Notes under the pieces: generated by a model
Databases searched by the model: none
What the model saw: only the letters and a program-made list of their open reading frames with translations
Told to the model about the DNA's origin: nothing
Shown here: positions 11,532 to 24,151 of the stretch, one piece after another
Layout: each line of letters begins with the position of its first letter
Numbering within the stretch: the first letter of the stretch is position 1
Made by a program: the position numbers and the translations under genes
Assembly (NCBI RefSeq): GCF_020882245.1
Contig: NC_083598.1
Location: forward strand, 52,365,858-52,429,857
DNA from: Rhopalosiphum padi
Lineage: Eukaryota; Arthropoda; Insecta; Hemiptera; Aphididae
DNA length: 64,000 bases
Reading direction: 5' to 3'

Positions 11532-14500
11532 ATGCGTAATTCAACATGGAGCTTTCGTCCGAAAATAGCTCACTGCCAAGAGGTAAGTAAATACCTATAT
11601 ATCCAAGTCTATAATATAATTTATGCAATTCAGCAGAGGTGAAAGCTCTTGTCCTCTACACATCGAAAAAGATTTTCATCCCGATTATTAACCGTTTAAT
11701 GACAAAGCGTTATAAATCATGGTAGGTACTGTAACTGTTCATACTTTTGCCTCAAATATCTATCATCTGTGTTTGGCCATACCCACCAAAATTTGGCTTA
11801 AGCTTTCAGGTATCTGTCATAATCAGTAGAACTTTATTTGAGTTGAATTTAAAGAATTGATTTTTGTTACCAGTCAAAACAAATGTAACATTAACGTATC
11901 TGTTTCTCTGCCATATTTATTCTTACATAGCAGTATTACTGATTTTGACATTTTTAAAATTTGTATATATTTTTGAAATTTAATCGACAAAGTTATTAGG
12001 TCAATAAGTCTTCAATGGTAACAATGCCATAAAAATAAATAATAGGGGTGTGTCCAAATATTCTGATAATTATTGCTGTGGTGTTGGTTTGGTAAATTAT
12101 AATAATTTTGTTGTAATCTGATGTAATTTTTTTTTTTTACAGTCACACAATGGTTATCTAAAGCGAGCAACTACGGAACAACTGTTGGAAGTGTTCAACA
12201 AAGTAATTTTTTCAAGAATCAATTTTCTTATTAAATAAAATATTATATTATACCTAAGGATCTATTTTATTTATTAGTATGCCACTGTTGAGAAGCAAGG
12301 CGAGAAATATATCAATTCTGTAGACTTCTTAAAAAATTACATTGGCATATTAAATGAACCATCCAGTGACTTGGATTCTTTGCGGCTGTTAAGTGGAATT
12401 GTTGATACTAACAAAGATGGGTTAGTATATAAAGGAAATTTTTGATAATCATATTTGATATTGTAGAATATTGCACATTTAAAAAAAGGTAAATGTTAAA
12501 TATACAAAATGTATATTTTTTTCTTAACACTGTATTGTTAACTTAAACAGATATTACTGTAATTGTTAGATATTACTATATTAGTTACTAGTATTTGATT
12601 TTTTTTTCTTTACTATTAATATAGATAGTTTATTATTATGCTCAAGATGTATTATTAAACTTACTGATGTAATGATGCATATTAAAATATTTGTTTTAAA
12701 AAATATATCCATTTAAAATTAAATTATAGACTAGTCAAATATAAAATTAAATTAAAAATATTCTATGTTATTAAGTTTTATACACTAAAATATACTTAAA
12801 AAATAGTATCCCAGTAAGATGTATGTTATTAAATACCAATTATAATAACATCAAATAAATCAATTAATGTAGTTGTTTCATCTAATATGTAAATCTAGTC
12901 CATATTTTATTATAGCTACTATACATAATATTCTATACTGTAGTCATTAAGAGAGCGCGCTGATTTTGTGCATCCCCTATGAAACCTTACCATAGTAGAA
13001 CCGTTGTTCATCAGGAGGGATGTGTAGAAGAACTGATTTTTGTTTGTTCTCTTACTGGTAAAAATGTTGGTATTTTGTGGTTATAAATTACAATGAATAG
13101 GTAATAAAATAATTAATTCAGTTTTTATATTTACAATTGACTAATGAAATTAAAATCTTAAAATAAATAAATAAATAAAATTTGTTAAAAAAATTATATT
13201 GTATAAAATTACAATTTTTTCCAGACTCATTTCCTTTGCGGAATTTCAAGCATTTGAAAGTTTATTGTCTGAACCAGATGCTTTATATAAAGTTGCATTT
13301 CACTTGTTTGACATAAATGGCAATGGAGAGATTTCCTATGGTACTATAATATTAGTAAAAAAATTATATATGAATACTGTTAAATTTCATATTTATTTTA
13401 ATTTCCAGATGAATTTGTGTTAGTTATTAAAAAAACTGAACTGTACTTGAAGATACCTTTCAATTTGGATAGTCAATTTATGAAATTGTATTTTGGAGAA
13501 AAAAAAAATCGGCTTATTAACTATTCAGAATTCGCTCAATTTTTACATGTATAAATATTTTACAAGTTTCATAAAGTAAATAGTAAAAACTAAATTTTAA
13601 TTTTTGCTTTAGGATTTTCATGAAGAATGTGGAACTGAAATTTTTCGTATTTTTGATAAATCTGGTTCTGGTTTCATATCTGCCAATGATTTTCAAGAAA
13701 TAATGCTTTTGTCCAAAAGTCATTTATTAACTAGTGGTGTTCGAGATAACTTGTTACCAGTAAATTAATTTAAAATCTATAAATTGATTATAAATTTGAA
13801 TTAATGTTTTTTATTTAATTTATAGGCTGCAGGAGGAGGTCAAGGAGTACATCGTGTTAGTTTTCCATATTTTATGGCTTTTATATCACTTTTAAATAAT
13901 ATGGAACTTGTCAAACGTATTTATTTAAATGCCAGTAATGAAAATCGTAATCGGGAAGTTACTAAAGGTGTTTATCTTAGATTTTATGTGATTCATAATA
14001 TTTATTAAAATAACTATTGTTTCTTATATTTTACTGTTATATGTTTGTTCAGATGAATTTTTGTATTCTACTCAAGTTATGTCTCAAATTACTCCATTAG
14101 AAGTTGATATATTATTCACCTTGTGTCATCTATTACATCAAAGAGCCGGGTAATTTAATTGTACCACAACATTTAAGTATATTTTATAATCCTATATTTT
14201 TTTTTAGCAAGATTATTTATAACGACTTACAATCAATAACACCAGAACAGTACTATAAAGAAATACATAATCGTAGAATAGCTGAAATCCATGCAGTATC
14301 TGTAAGTATAGTTAAAAAATTATTATTTTTAACAGTTATTTAAATTACTCTTATCATTATTTCAGAGTCCATCTGATAGAGGAGTTTTTATTCAAGTATT
14401 GGAGAGCTTGTACCGATTCACTTTGGGCTCAATATCTGGAGGTAATGTTATTTTGCATTATTCCAGTAACATGATGATGGCATATTTGGTACTGTAGAAA

Positions 14501-16973
14501 TATATTGATGTATCCAATTTAGGTATGGGCATACAAACATATATGTATGAGTGATACCATGCGCCCCACAACGCTCTAAATCTTTCCGTTCATAATCATT
14601 TTTTATTTCTTTGTATACTTGATGAGCTATTCCATATAATTCACCTAAAATTAACTAGTTAACTAGGTACTATAAAGTATTCAAATTATGTAATTCATTT
14701 TGGGGTAAATAGTTTACCTTGACATATAAGTGGACCACCAGAATCACCGTCACACAATCCTTTTCCATTATCTTGTTGTAAGCAAATTATCTTTCTCCTC
14801 TCCCAATCTTGAAGACCTGGACATGCTTTGGCAGACATTGAAGAAAATACTTTAAGTTTGTGTAAGACTGTATTATGCCGGCCAGGTGGCTTATCAACTT
14901 CTCCCCAACCTACAGCTGTACATGCTATGAAATCATTTATTGGAAGTCCCCTATCTGATACATGAATGATATTAACAGCAATAGTCATAAGAAATGGTTT
15001 GACACGAATGACAGCTAAGTCATCATTAGCAATTCGTTTTACCTTAATAATATGTCAAAATCATTTTATTATTGTTATACATTTTTTATGAATAATTTTA
15101 CTAACTCTATAATTTGGGTGTATGTGAACTTCTACTCCTTGTCGGACTTGTGAATTATTTGTTTGTTCAACATAATTTACTATGCCTGCTATTACTTTAA
15201 TATCGCTAGGTCTTATACCTAATATATAGTTAATTGAAAAACAGTGAGCTGCTGTCAAAACCCATTCTTCTGATACAATTGCTCCTGAACATGACATAGT
15301 CTTATGGTATATGACTGTCATAAATGGGAATTCAAAACTGTTTGCTGCTTCTCCTCCGGCCAAACAAACTGGTTGATTATGATAACATACTACAGACACT
15401 ATTAATAATATGTGACTAACAAATAAATGTTTAAGATTCATCTTTTTAAGTAAAAATTGAATGATGTAATAAATATTTCAAAGTGTAAAGTTTGATATTT
15501 GTATTATTATTATTATTATTTATCTATTATTTAATAATTGACAATAAAACCATAACAACAATGGTAATAAAAACTAAATAAGTGTATACTTTTTGTTTTA
15601 GCTATTGGTGCTACAGCAGTGTATCCAATTGATTTGGTTAAAACTAGGATGCAAAATCAAAGAGCTGGTTCATTTATTGGTGAACTCATGTATAGAAACA
15701 GTTTTGACTGTTTTAAAAAAGTCAGAAATATTTTAAATTAATGTTATTTACAAGTATAAATTACCTATATTGATAAAAATATTATACATTTTTAGGTAAT
15801 AAGACATGAAGGAATATTTGGACTTTATCGAGGTCTATTGCCTCAGCTGATAGGTGTTGCTCCTGAAAAAGCGGCAAAGCTCACAGTTAATGATTTAGTG
15901 CGAGATAAGTTACGTTCAGAAAATGGAGATTTGGCTGTCTCTGCAGAAATAATTGCTGGTGCTTGTGTTAGTAAATTTTTAGTTTCATTAATTTATATCA
16001 TATACTATATTTTGATATGAATATTACTTTCAGGCAGGATTTTCACAAGTTATATTTACCAACCCATTGGAAATAGTCAAAATTCGTTTACAAGTTGCCG
16101 GTGAAATAGCATCTACACAAAAATTGAGTGCTATTACTGTTATTAAAGAATTAGGTTTCTTCGGTTTGTATAAGGTAATCGACTTTTTAATAACTATTAG
16201 TTATTACAGTGTGATATTGATAAACATTTTTTATAATGCATTATACTATTTTTTTAGGGAGCTAAAGCTTGTTTCCTACGAGACATACCTTTCAGTGCTA
16301 TTTACTTTCCAGCCTACAATCATGTAAAACAGGCTTTTGCTGATGAAAAAGGTTATAATCATCCATTATCACTGTTAGCTGCTGGTTGTATTGCTGGTGT
16401 TCCAGCTGCATCATTAGTGACACCAGCAGATGTTATAAAAACTCGACTGCAGGTCGTAGCACGAAAGGGCCAAACTACTTATAATGGATTGGTCGATTGT
16501 GCAATGAAAATTTATAATGAAGAAGGACCAAGAGCATTTTGGAAAGGAACAGGGGGTAAATTTAATATATACCAAGTTAAAATAATCATTAAAACTTATA
16601 TTTAAATCAAATTGTATGTATTATGTTTAGCTCGTGTATTCCGCTCTTCGCCACAATTTGGAGTGACACTTTTGTCTTATGAAATTCTACAAAGATTGTT
16701 TTATGTAGATTTTGGAGGCTCGTAAGTAGTAAAAAATATACAAATTAAATTATTATGTATATATTAAATATATATTTAATTATCATTGTTTGAAAAAAAA
16801 ATTTTAGCCGTCCATCTGGTTCAGAAAAATTAGTTTCAGTACATGGTGCTGGTGATGGAATCACTCCTTCAAATCCAGATCATATTGGAGGTTATCACGC
16901 AGTTCTTCCGATATTAGAAGGAATAGAGTCTAAATTTGGTCTTGTATTTCCGAAAACTAAATCAGAAAAATAA
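11532..16973 (+). CDS. aralar1: Aralar/citrin, calcium-regulated mitochondrial aspartate-glutamate carrier (SLC25A12/13), 16 exons
   Basis: Exons 11532-11582, 12143-12202, 12278-12420, 13225-13340, 13409-13548, 13613-13759, 13826-13967, 14053-14149, 14208-14301, 14366-14441, 15602-15720, 15796-15966, 16034-16174, 16258-16555, 16631-16721 and 16808-16973. Phases agree throughout and give 683 residues (human aralar 678). The inner-membrane carrier exchanges mitochondrial aspartate for cytosolic glutamate plus a proton, for the malate-aspartate shuttle. N-terminal EF-hands include DTNKDGLISFAE (80-91), DINGNGEISYDE (114-125) and a degenerate DKSGSG site (185-196). The three carrier signatures are PIDLVK (364-369), PLEIVK (463-468) and PADVIK (555-560), with the conserved LLNNMELV and PFSAIYFP blocks. 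The start ATG at 11532 is chosen because only that frame leaves exon 1 in phase 0 with exon 2; an ATG at 11546 would be out of phase. A different upstream first exon is possible. Intron 10 (14442-15601) hosts an antisense protease gene. Confidence 0.94.
14448..15441 (-). CDS. Secreted S1-family (chymotrypsin-like) serine protease, nested in Aralar intron 10
   Basis: Three exons on minus, 15441-15106, 15042-14718 and 14644-14448, joined in phase by 63- and 73-bp introns, give 285 residues. A hydrophobic signal peptide (about 1-20) precedes the protease domain. The catalytic triad is His66 in TAAHC, Asp120 in NDDLAV and Ser213 in CDGDSGGP; GWGEV and a C-terminal YLNWI also fit the fold. Oddities: the usual R-IVGG activation site reads CLAGG (26-30), with no basic residue before it. 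Position 189 (chymotrypsin numbering) appears to be Gly207, so trypsin specificity is unlikely. The usual GIVSWG strand reads GIAHQV, a change in the substrate-binding wall. There is no clip domain. The promoter must fit within, or upstream of, the 160 bp to Aralar exon 11. The 3' UTR must run into Aralar exon 10, because the stop ends 6 bp from that exon. Substrate unknown; digestive, salivary or haemolymph roles are all possible. Confidence 0.88.
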
Positions 16974-17425
16974 TCATATCATACAGCCTGTTACACTTAC
17001 ATTCTGAACATTTAATAATAATTGTTATTTGTGATATTAATATTTTTATCTCCATACAATTTATTGTATTTTAATTTATCAATTCAATGATTATATATTT
17101 ATACATGAAACCACATATACACACAAACACAAATCATGTAAATTATTCCTGTTTCTTTTTTATATTAATATATCCTATTTTTTTTTATGTCATGTATGGA
17201 TTAATATGATAATGCTCTTATTTATTGTACACCAATAAAATTATTTTTTTAAACCAATTTAAATTTCAATGTATTAATTTTAGAATTTATAAAAAAGAGA
17301 AGAGAATACCTAATTAAATATTTAAATATAACATTATATATTTTAGTTTTTAGACTTTCTACATTTAATCTTTGTGTATCTGCAATATTCTATTTTCATT
17401 ATAATTGAATTATTTAACGTCTACC
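16974..17425. other. Aralar 3' UTR and AT-rich flank
   Basis: The sequence after the Aralar stop is AT-rich, with the polyadenylation signal at 17234. Beyond it, no gene is seen before the first MITE. Confidence 0.5.
17234..17239 (+). terminator. Putative Aralar polyadenylation signal
   Basis: AATAAA about 260 bp downstream of the Aralar stop codon, followed by a T-rich stretch. Confidence 0.55.
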
Positions 17426-17568
17426 CAGTGGCGGATTTAAATAAGATGGTGTCTAGACACCCCTTTCCACAGGTCGCTTATATTATGATGTTATACAATT
17501 TAAAATATAGTTTTTACAAATTTTTTTAGGGCCCAAAAAAAAAAATGTTAAATGAAAATCCCCCACTG
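17426..17568. mobile_element. hAT-type MITE (143 bp)
   Basis: Left end cagtggcggattta; right end closes with ccccactg, giving short terminal inverted repeats of the CAGTGGCG type. Flanking 8-mers cgtctacc (17418-17425) and ggtcttcc (17569-17576) match at 6 of 8 bases, consistent with an old hAT target duplication. No coding capacity. Confidence 0.6.
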
Positions 17569-17811
17569 GGTCTTCCTAAGTCATAAGCATAGATAAGTAC
17601 AATGAAATTTCCATATTATGATAATGATTTATTGGGACAAAAACGTGTATATTATAGAAAAATTCATTAAATATAAATAAATAAATTTGGTAATGTCCAA
17701 AAAAATATTTCGTTGAATTGAAGTTTCATTGTATAAACTAAACGTTTCTGAATGACTTAAACGTTGAACACATCGCTAAGTAGTTGACGTTTTCCGCTTA
17801 ATATGCACGAG

Positions 17812-17978
17812 CAGGGGCGTATTTAGAATTTTTTTTTGGGAGGGGCTGAGGTATTTTTAATTATACTGAACGTTAACAATTAACATACGATAGGACATAA
17901 TAAGCAGACTATATATTTCTTAGATTGGGGGGGTCTGAAGGCCTGAAGATCCCTCAGCACCACATAAATACGCCCTTG
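17812..17978. mobile_element. hAT-type MITE (167 bp) with perfect 8-bp target duplication
   Basis: Terminal repeats caggggcgtattta and, at the right, taaatacgcccttg. The 8-mer tgcacgag occurs directly on both sides (17804-17811 and 17979-17986). This is the size and duplication length of hAT elements, and the intact duplication suggests a fairly recent insertion. Confidence 0.85.
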
Positions 17979-17986
17979 TGCACGAG

Positions 17987-19900
17987 CAACAAATTTTATT
18001 TACCATCAGAATTAAATTCTTATTAATTTTATATCTTTGCATTTTTTTTAAAACTGAAATGCTAATAATATAATATACCTAATGAATTATGAAATAATAA
18101 TGTATGTAGTATGTACTATGTAGTATGTATGAATCGTACAGTACGATTTTCATGATACGTAGCAATTTCAGTCAAAAACTTGATGCGTACACTGCATTAT
18201 CGCAGTGCTGCCCACCGTAAAATTGTTTTAATTTCAACACTAGACCCGCACTGTTTACGCATTAATTCACAGACATTTCTTTTTCAAAAAATTTAAACAT
18301 GTAGTACCATGACAAATCTTATAAATTGCATTGTACATACGACACCTGCCTAAGTGCCTGTTGCCTAACATAAAACATTCGTTAAAAAGTTACGTGTTTA
18401 ATAAGTTAATTCAGTTAATGGCCTGCTGTACAAGTTTTATTCAATAAAAATTTGTGCCGCCTTTTTCATCTTTTTCATATCAAAAATCAAAATTATTTCT
18501 AACCAAAACAATAGACCAAAACTATTTATAAATTTATATTTTATAATCCGTTCAGTAACAAATTTATATTTATTACATAATATTAATATGTTCGATGATA
18601 TAATATTATTACGCGTTTATGCTTTTTACCTATGTTAGATTAAAAGGAGATACGTTCTGTGAACTGTACGCAGATGGCTATGTTACCTATATTGACTATA
18701 TAGTGTACATATTAAAATAGGTAGGTACCTACTTATGTAATATATTGCGCGGCCAAGAGAAAACCCATTTTACGGATAACTACGTCCGATTACAAGTCTC
18801 ATTAGCATAGTCTGCGATCGTGAAAAGCTTATACCCTTCAAATAATTCCCATGTTACATAAACATATTTATCATAAACTACTTTGAAAATTTGAAATATT
18901 TAAATGGTTTTTGTCTTGCGATTGACTAGTCTCATATTCTCATCCTGAAAATTAAAACATTGTGTTTTATCAAAGTATAAAGGTAACTTACCAATAAATT
19001 ATCGAAAACAAAAGACGGTTAAATCTCTTATAACCTATGATTATTAAGGTAACGGTAACGATAAACAAAAAATGTAAAAAATAAATTATTGGGATAGATG
19101 AATCATGAATACTCGTTATATTAATATAGGTATACTATTACAATCAAATGATAAGAAACGATGCAATGAACCATAATGACAACAAAAAGTTAGCACTTAG
19201 CTTTATTTTGGGTTATTTTCAACGATTTTTAATAAATTTAATCAGTTATATTTTAGATTCTAAGTGGAGCAATGAGTGTATTGATTTTATACCTAACGAT
19301 GTGTTCCTTTTCTTCTGTCTGTCATCGGCCATCAGATATCACTTTTTAAAGCCATAAAAATAGAGCATTTTTATTGGAGCAATCTTCAACTGACTATATT
19401 AGCTAGTAAAAAATGGAACCTAATTGATTACTTTAGTGGTAAAAATGAATCTGAAAATGTATATTTTTACTCAAAACCAGATTTCATTAAAATTGATTTT
19501 CTTTTAATTTAAAATGATTAACTTTGAACTTGAATTTTTCAAAAAATATTTGTATTATCAAAAAACAAAACAATTCGTGTGCTATTTATAGATAATGTAA
19601 TGTTCCTCCTAAGTTATACGACTTATTACAATTTAAAAATATCAAAAAATAAATAGGCACAATTTTCTTTTTCTTTATGAAATAAGTTATTTAGAAATTT
19701 TAAATGTAAAATAGTAATTAGCTAATTTTTTGTAAATAAAGAAAATTATTATAATATTTGTATGAATTTGAAAATGTTTATCATTACGTACATTATTTAC
19801 ACTATAGACGAAGAAATACATTCATTTTTTGACAAAAATAATATCAAACTTAACCTACTTTTTAATTAAAATAAAGAATTATTAATAGCTATATATAAAT
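17987..19900. other. Intergenic, no gene recognised
   Basis: AT-rich, with no supported exon. A 69-codon frame at 19148-19357 has no recognisable motif. A tandem-like tagtatgta cluster lies near 18107-18131. Confidence 0.4.
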
Positions 19901-20271
19901 ACTAGCTGTCCCACCAGGCATTGCCCGGGCAAAAGTCACCTCAGGTAAAAAGTATTATTGAATAATTAAGTTTTTATTGAATAGTAATTAATAAATAAAT
20001 ATATATATATAAGCGGTTGATAGGATACTAAAAATACGTCTAATTACTTTTTTTTTAAATTTTTTTTTAATTAATTTTGTTATATTATATACCATCCCCT
20101 ATTCCAACCCCTTACAGCCCTTTTTTAGTATTAAAAATAGCCTATATCCCTTCTCAGTGTCTAAATTATTTATGTACCAAATTTTATCATTTAAATCGGT
20201 TCATTAGTTTCGGAGCTTATTCAATACAAACAATCAAATCTTTCCTCTTTACAATATTATTTAATATAGAT
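19901..20271 (+). mobile_element. RTE-like LINE 3' end or derived non-autonomous element
   Basis: It begins actagctgtcccaccaggca and continues with cattgcccgggc, the hallmark start of a widespread insect family. It ends with the block aaatcggttcattagtttcgg and a tail of ..tacaaacaatcaaat and tatagata. These blocks are characteristic of RTE-clade 3' ends. No reverse transcriptase domain remains, so this is a 5'-truncated or non-autonomous copy. Confidence 0.7.
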
Positions 20272-20865
20272 AAAATATATAACAAAACATCCTAAGAACT
20301 TAGAAGTTATAAGTATATGACATGTACAATTCATTAATTTATAACAATATAAAAAATTTGGAATTTTTGTTTTGTACATACCTGTACTTAATACTTATGT
20401 ATTATATAATATTCTCATTATTATAATAAAAATAAGATCATTATTATTATATTTCTATATTAATTTACGTACCTATTAGAATATTTTATTTACTTAATAA
20501 ATAATAGGTAACTATAGCGTTACAAATGTAGATTGTGTCTAAATAGGTAGAACTCTCTACATATACAATATATTATATGCCATTGTTCGTGGGGAATAAT
20601 AGGTAAGCGTTTTTTGGCGTGAATAATCGACATAAAATGTTAAATGGCATTTAAACATTATAAACTATTAACTAAACTTAAACGACTGAATATTTTTTAT
20701 TACTACCCAAGTGAAATAAAAATGTTTATTTTCAATAATAAGATTTCATGTAAAACTTTATTCAAATGGTTTTAAGCGATACTGTGTGATGATAGGAAAA
20801 GCCGGCTTAAGACATTTTGTGCATTGCGACAGGTAATTTTTAATTATTGATTAGATATAATATAC
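20272..20865. other. AT-rich spacer, no gene recognised
   Basis: No open frame, splice pattern or repeat structure stands out between the RTE-like element and the next MITE. Confidence 0.4.
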
Positions 20866-21171
20866 CAGGGGTGGCCAACCAGTCGATCGCGAGATGAATT
20901 TGAGTCGATCCTTTCGCATTTTCTTAAATTTTTTAATTTTTTTCAGAAAACAATTATGTACAATAATTTTTTTTTTGTAAATTTGTACCTATATACATAT
21001 TTATATTTTGTATATCCCACGAATATAAAAATTATATTTAGAAAAAAGCAATAAATAACTATTAAAAACGAGATTATACACATATTGACCAACCTTTTTT
21101 TTTTGGTTGATCGCGTTAACCTAAAAAATCTTGGAGGTCGATCACAAGTCGATTAAAGTTGGCCACCCCTG
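20866..21171. mobile_element. hAT-type MITE (306 bp) with SPIN/Charlie-like ends
   Basis: Left end caggggtggccaac, then a cgatcgcgag block; right end gttggccacccctg. Flanking 8-mers taatatac (20858-20865) and caatatac (21172-21179) match at 7 of 8. Ends of the CAGGGGTGGCCAA type are typical of hAT transposons. The interior is AT-rich and non-coding. Confidence 0.85.
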
Positions 21172-21179
21172 CAATATAC

Positions 21180-22021
21180 CATATACATACGATACAGTCC
21201 TCTTTAAATCCTACTTCGATAATAGGACTACCTATAATAGGAGTATCACTGTATTTTAATATATCAATATATTGTATTGTAATATTAAGTTCGGTGTATC
21301 GATGAAGTTTTCGTAATAAAAATTAAAACAATAAGAATAAATAAACAATAGTAAACAGTTTAATAACGCTATTTGGAACAAGACTTACATTTAGTCTAAG
21401 TATTTTTAAAAAACTTGTTGAGTACCTATAGAAAATGATAATTGTTGTAACAATGAAACGTTACATGTTTCTACGATTAATACTTTTTGCAATATAACAA
21501 AAAAAAACTAAAATCATTTATTAAAAAATTGTAAATGAGGATTATGTCCAATTTTTCCAAACTTTAAAATGTCTCGTATAGCTCTTAAAAGTATTTTTAG
21601 AACTATACTTGGCTTTTTAAAAATTATTTTTATAAACAAAAGATGTAAAATTTTGTACCTATTACATTTTCAATCTTGTATCGAGTATAATATTTTTAAT
21701 CGATTTATATACAAAAACAATAAATTATGTGTTAAATATATAAACAGCTCAAAGAGTCAATATATTTTGAAAATTTTACCGTGTAGGTATAAAAAATGTT
21801 AACATAAATGTTTGGTCAAAATTTTAAGTTTCTACAGTTGTTCTTTTTTAAATTGTAACAAAATAACAAAATAAATATTGTCAAAAACTTAAAAAAATTT
21901 TTGTTTGATTTTTATCTAATTATTAAGAAAACTACTGCAATTTTTTACTATTGACCCTTTAATAACAATACTGTCGGGTAATAACTAAAGCCAAAAACTA
22001 CTAACTAAATTCTCTAAATAA
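21180..22021. other. Intergenic, no gene recognised
   Basis: AT-rich; a 77-codon frame at 21569-21802 is lysine/isoleucine-rich, as expected of random AT-rich sequence. Nothing supported. Confidence 0.4.
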
Positions 22022-22029
22022 CCAGGAAA

Positions 22030-22407
22030 CATTGGCGTAACAAAAAAATTTGAGCCCCCGCAAAAATAAAAAATGGACCCCTAAAATATTGTTTAGGTAG
22101 GTATAATAACAATATTTATTTAATATTTGACAATTATTACTTAATGTATAAATAACTAAATTTTACTGAATTATTTTATATAAACTTCTACGATCTTCTA
22201 GCATTTTTTTGGGAAAATTTATCAACTAACATGTTTATTATATCTAAACTGCGCGTAGATTAATACTATAATTTAATTTGAAAAAAGCAATCATTCAATT
22301 TTTTTTTCACGTGAATTAAATATACTTTAACCAAAGGCCCTAACTTATCGTGGGGCATGGGCCCTCCGCAACGCGGGTTATGCGGGCCCTCTGCAGTTAC
22401 GCCACTG
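22030..22407. mobile_element. hAT-type MITE (378 bp)
   Basis: Left end cattggcgtaac, right end gttacgccactg, with GC-rich subterminal blocks (gcgggccctctgcag at the right). Flanking 8-mers ccaggaaa (22022-22029) and gcaggaaa (22408-22415) match at 7 of 8. Confidence 0.82.
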
Positions 22408-22415
22408 GCAGGAAA

Positions 22416-24083
22416 GATATTGGAGTTGAAGATTGAATTATTTTTACTGATTCAAACGGTGATTATAGATGGAAATAAAATACATTATTGTAAAATCAAT
22501 AAATACATTTATAACTTCATTGAGAATTTAAAATAAAACAAGATAAACATACCAAAGAACAAGATAATTGTGATTAATAAAACACGTAAATTATTCATGC
22601 ATTTTTTAATTACAATGTATATTGCACTCGTATATTATTATTTTTTGATAGTAAAAAACGATTAAAAATTATAGTTGTGATTTTTTTCTAATTTATTAAA
22701 ATAATTAATTTTATAGAAAAGACCCAAAAAGTTCATAATTTTAGCTGTGAAGCTGGTTTATAAGATAAAGGAAAAATTTGAGCATGCAGGTAAGGTGATT
22801 TAGTGATTACTTTACCTTAACCTTTAATAATTTTATTATTATTTTTTTTTTTTTGATAGGCTAGGCGCTAGGCCCTTTTTACATATGTATATATAATTTA
22901 TGTATAATAAATTAATATGTAATCAATTAAATTAACTATAGTACGTTTAATATACTTGTGAGTTGTGGTTAAATTATATTGGCAAAATATACACATTGAT
23001 TAACTTAATATTATAATAATATAATTTGGTTAATAATTAATATAAACAAAACCAAAAATTTAAGTTTAAAAATTTGAGTTCACATTGACGTTTGTAATTA
23101 GTCTTCTAGGCGGTACATTTGTTAAATAAATAGTGGTGGCACGTATAACGTAAAAAAGCAGTGCATTGAGTTAAACGTTGTGGCGTTGTGGTACATTAAA
23201 ACTGATTAGCGAGAAAAATTCACAGGACTAAATTTTGCCATTTAACAATCTTACAGCTACAATGAATGTAGTACCTGTGGTTCGTCTTAATTATAATTTC
23301 ATAAAATTCAGTTGATGGTTTATTATCACTTTCATCTGTATATTATGATCAACAATACAAAATACATGTATTACCACTGTTCCTGTAGTATCAATATATT
23401 TTTCTATAAACTTTTTTTTTACAAATAAAGGTTTTCGAATTTCATTTATACACCTGCTGTAATAGTGGTTGTTGAAATCTTCTCTCCCCACTGATTACAC
23501 ATACATCATACATGTATATATAATATTATGCCTAGGTACGTGTTCAAACGTTTTGGCGGAGGAATCCTCAGGGATAACACATGTAAATTTGTTTATCTGG
23601 GAAAAAAAGAACCCTCGTTGTACTCATTTTGTTCGAACAGTAATGGATGGTACACACACACAAATATCTATGTATAAATATATATAATATATATTGGCTA
23701 GAGAGACGCCATATATACTACCCATATATGATGTACGAAAAGGGTCGATGATGGTTGTGGGGAAAAGTAGAGACTTTTTTTAACCATTATTCGTTATTTT
23801 TATTATTTTTATGTGAAACGTATTGAAACTCATAGCGGGCGTTTGTCACAGAAAATCGACGATAAGGATCTTTAGCTAAAAGCTTGTTGCCGGGGGTTTC
23901 TCTCCAAGGCCAAACCCTTCGTCCCACAACTGCTGCAGTTACTCCCTCTCTAAACGCGAGTTTACCTATGGTTTTTGAACGACGGAACCGTTGGGTCGCC
24001 GGCAGCGGATCGACCTTTGCGATGCGCATGTTGTGTATACATCCCCACCGACGGCTTCCCGGAATACTACTATTATACTATAT
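22416..24083. other. Intergenic; CpG-rich part from about 23820
   Basis: AT-rich to about 23500, then mixed composition. From about 23820 the sequence is GC/CpG-rich (for example near 23990-24060), unlike its surroundings. Open frames on both strands here overlap one another and have no domain. The CpG-rich part could be a first exon or promoter; there is no direct evidence for strand or product. Confidence 0.35.

Positions 24084-24150
<67 letters not shown>
24084..24150. repeat. (GTA)n microsatellite, about 22 copies
   Basis: Uninterrupted trinucleotide run. Poly-serine, poly-valine and poly-threonine frames through it are artefacts of the repeat. Confidence 0.95.

Positions 24151-24151
<1 letters not shown>

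Noticed and set aside
11546..11582. ATG at 11546 as the Aralar start
   Set aside because: It leaves exon 1 in phase 1, while exon 2 must be read in phase 0 to give the conserved LKRATTEQLLEVF sequence. The ATG at 11532 is in phase.
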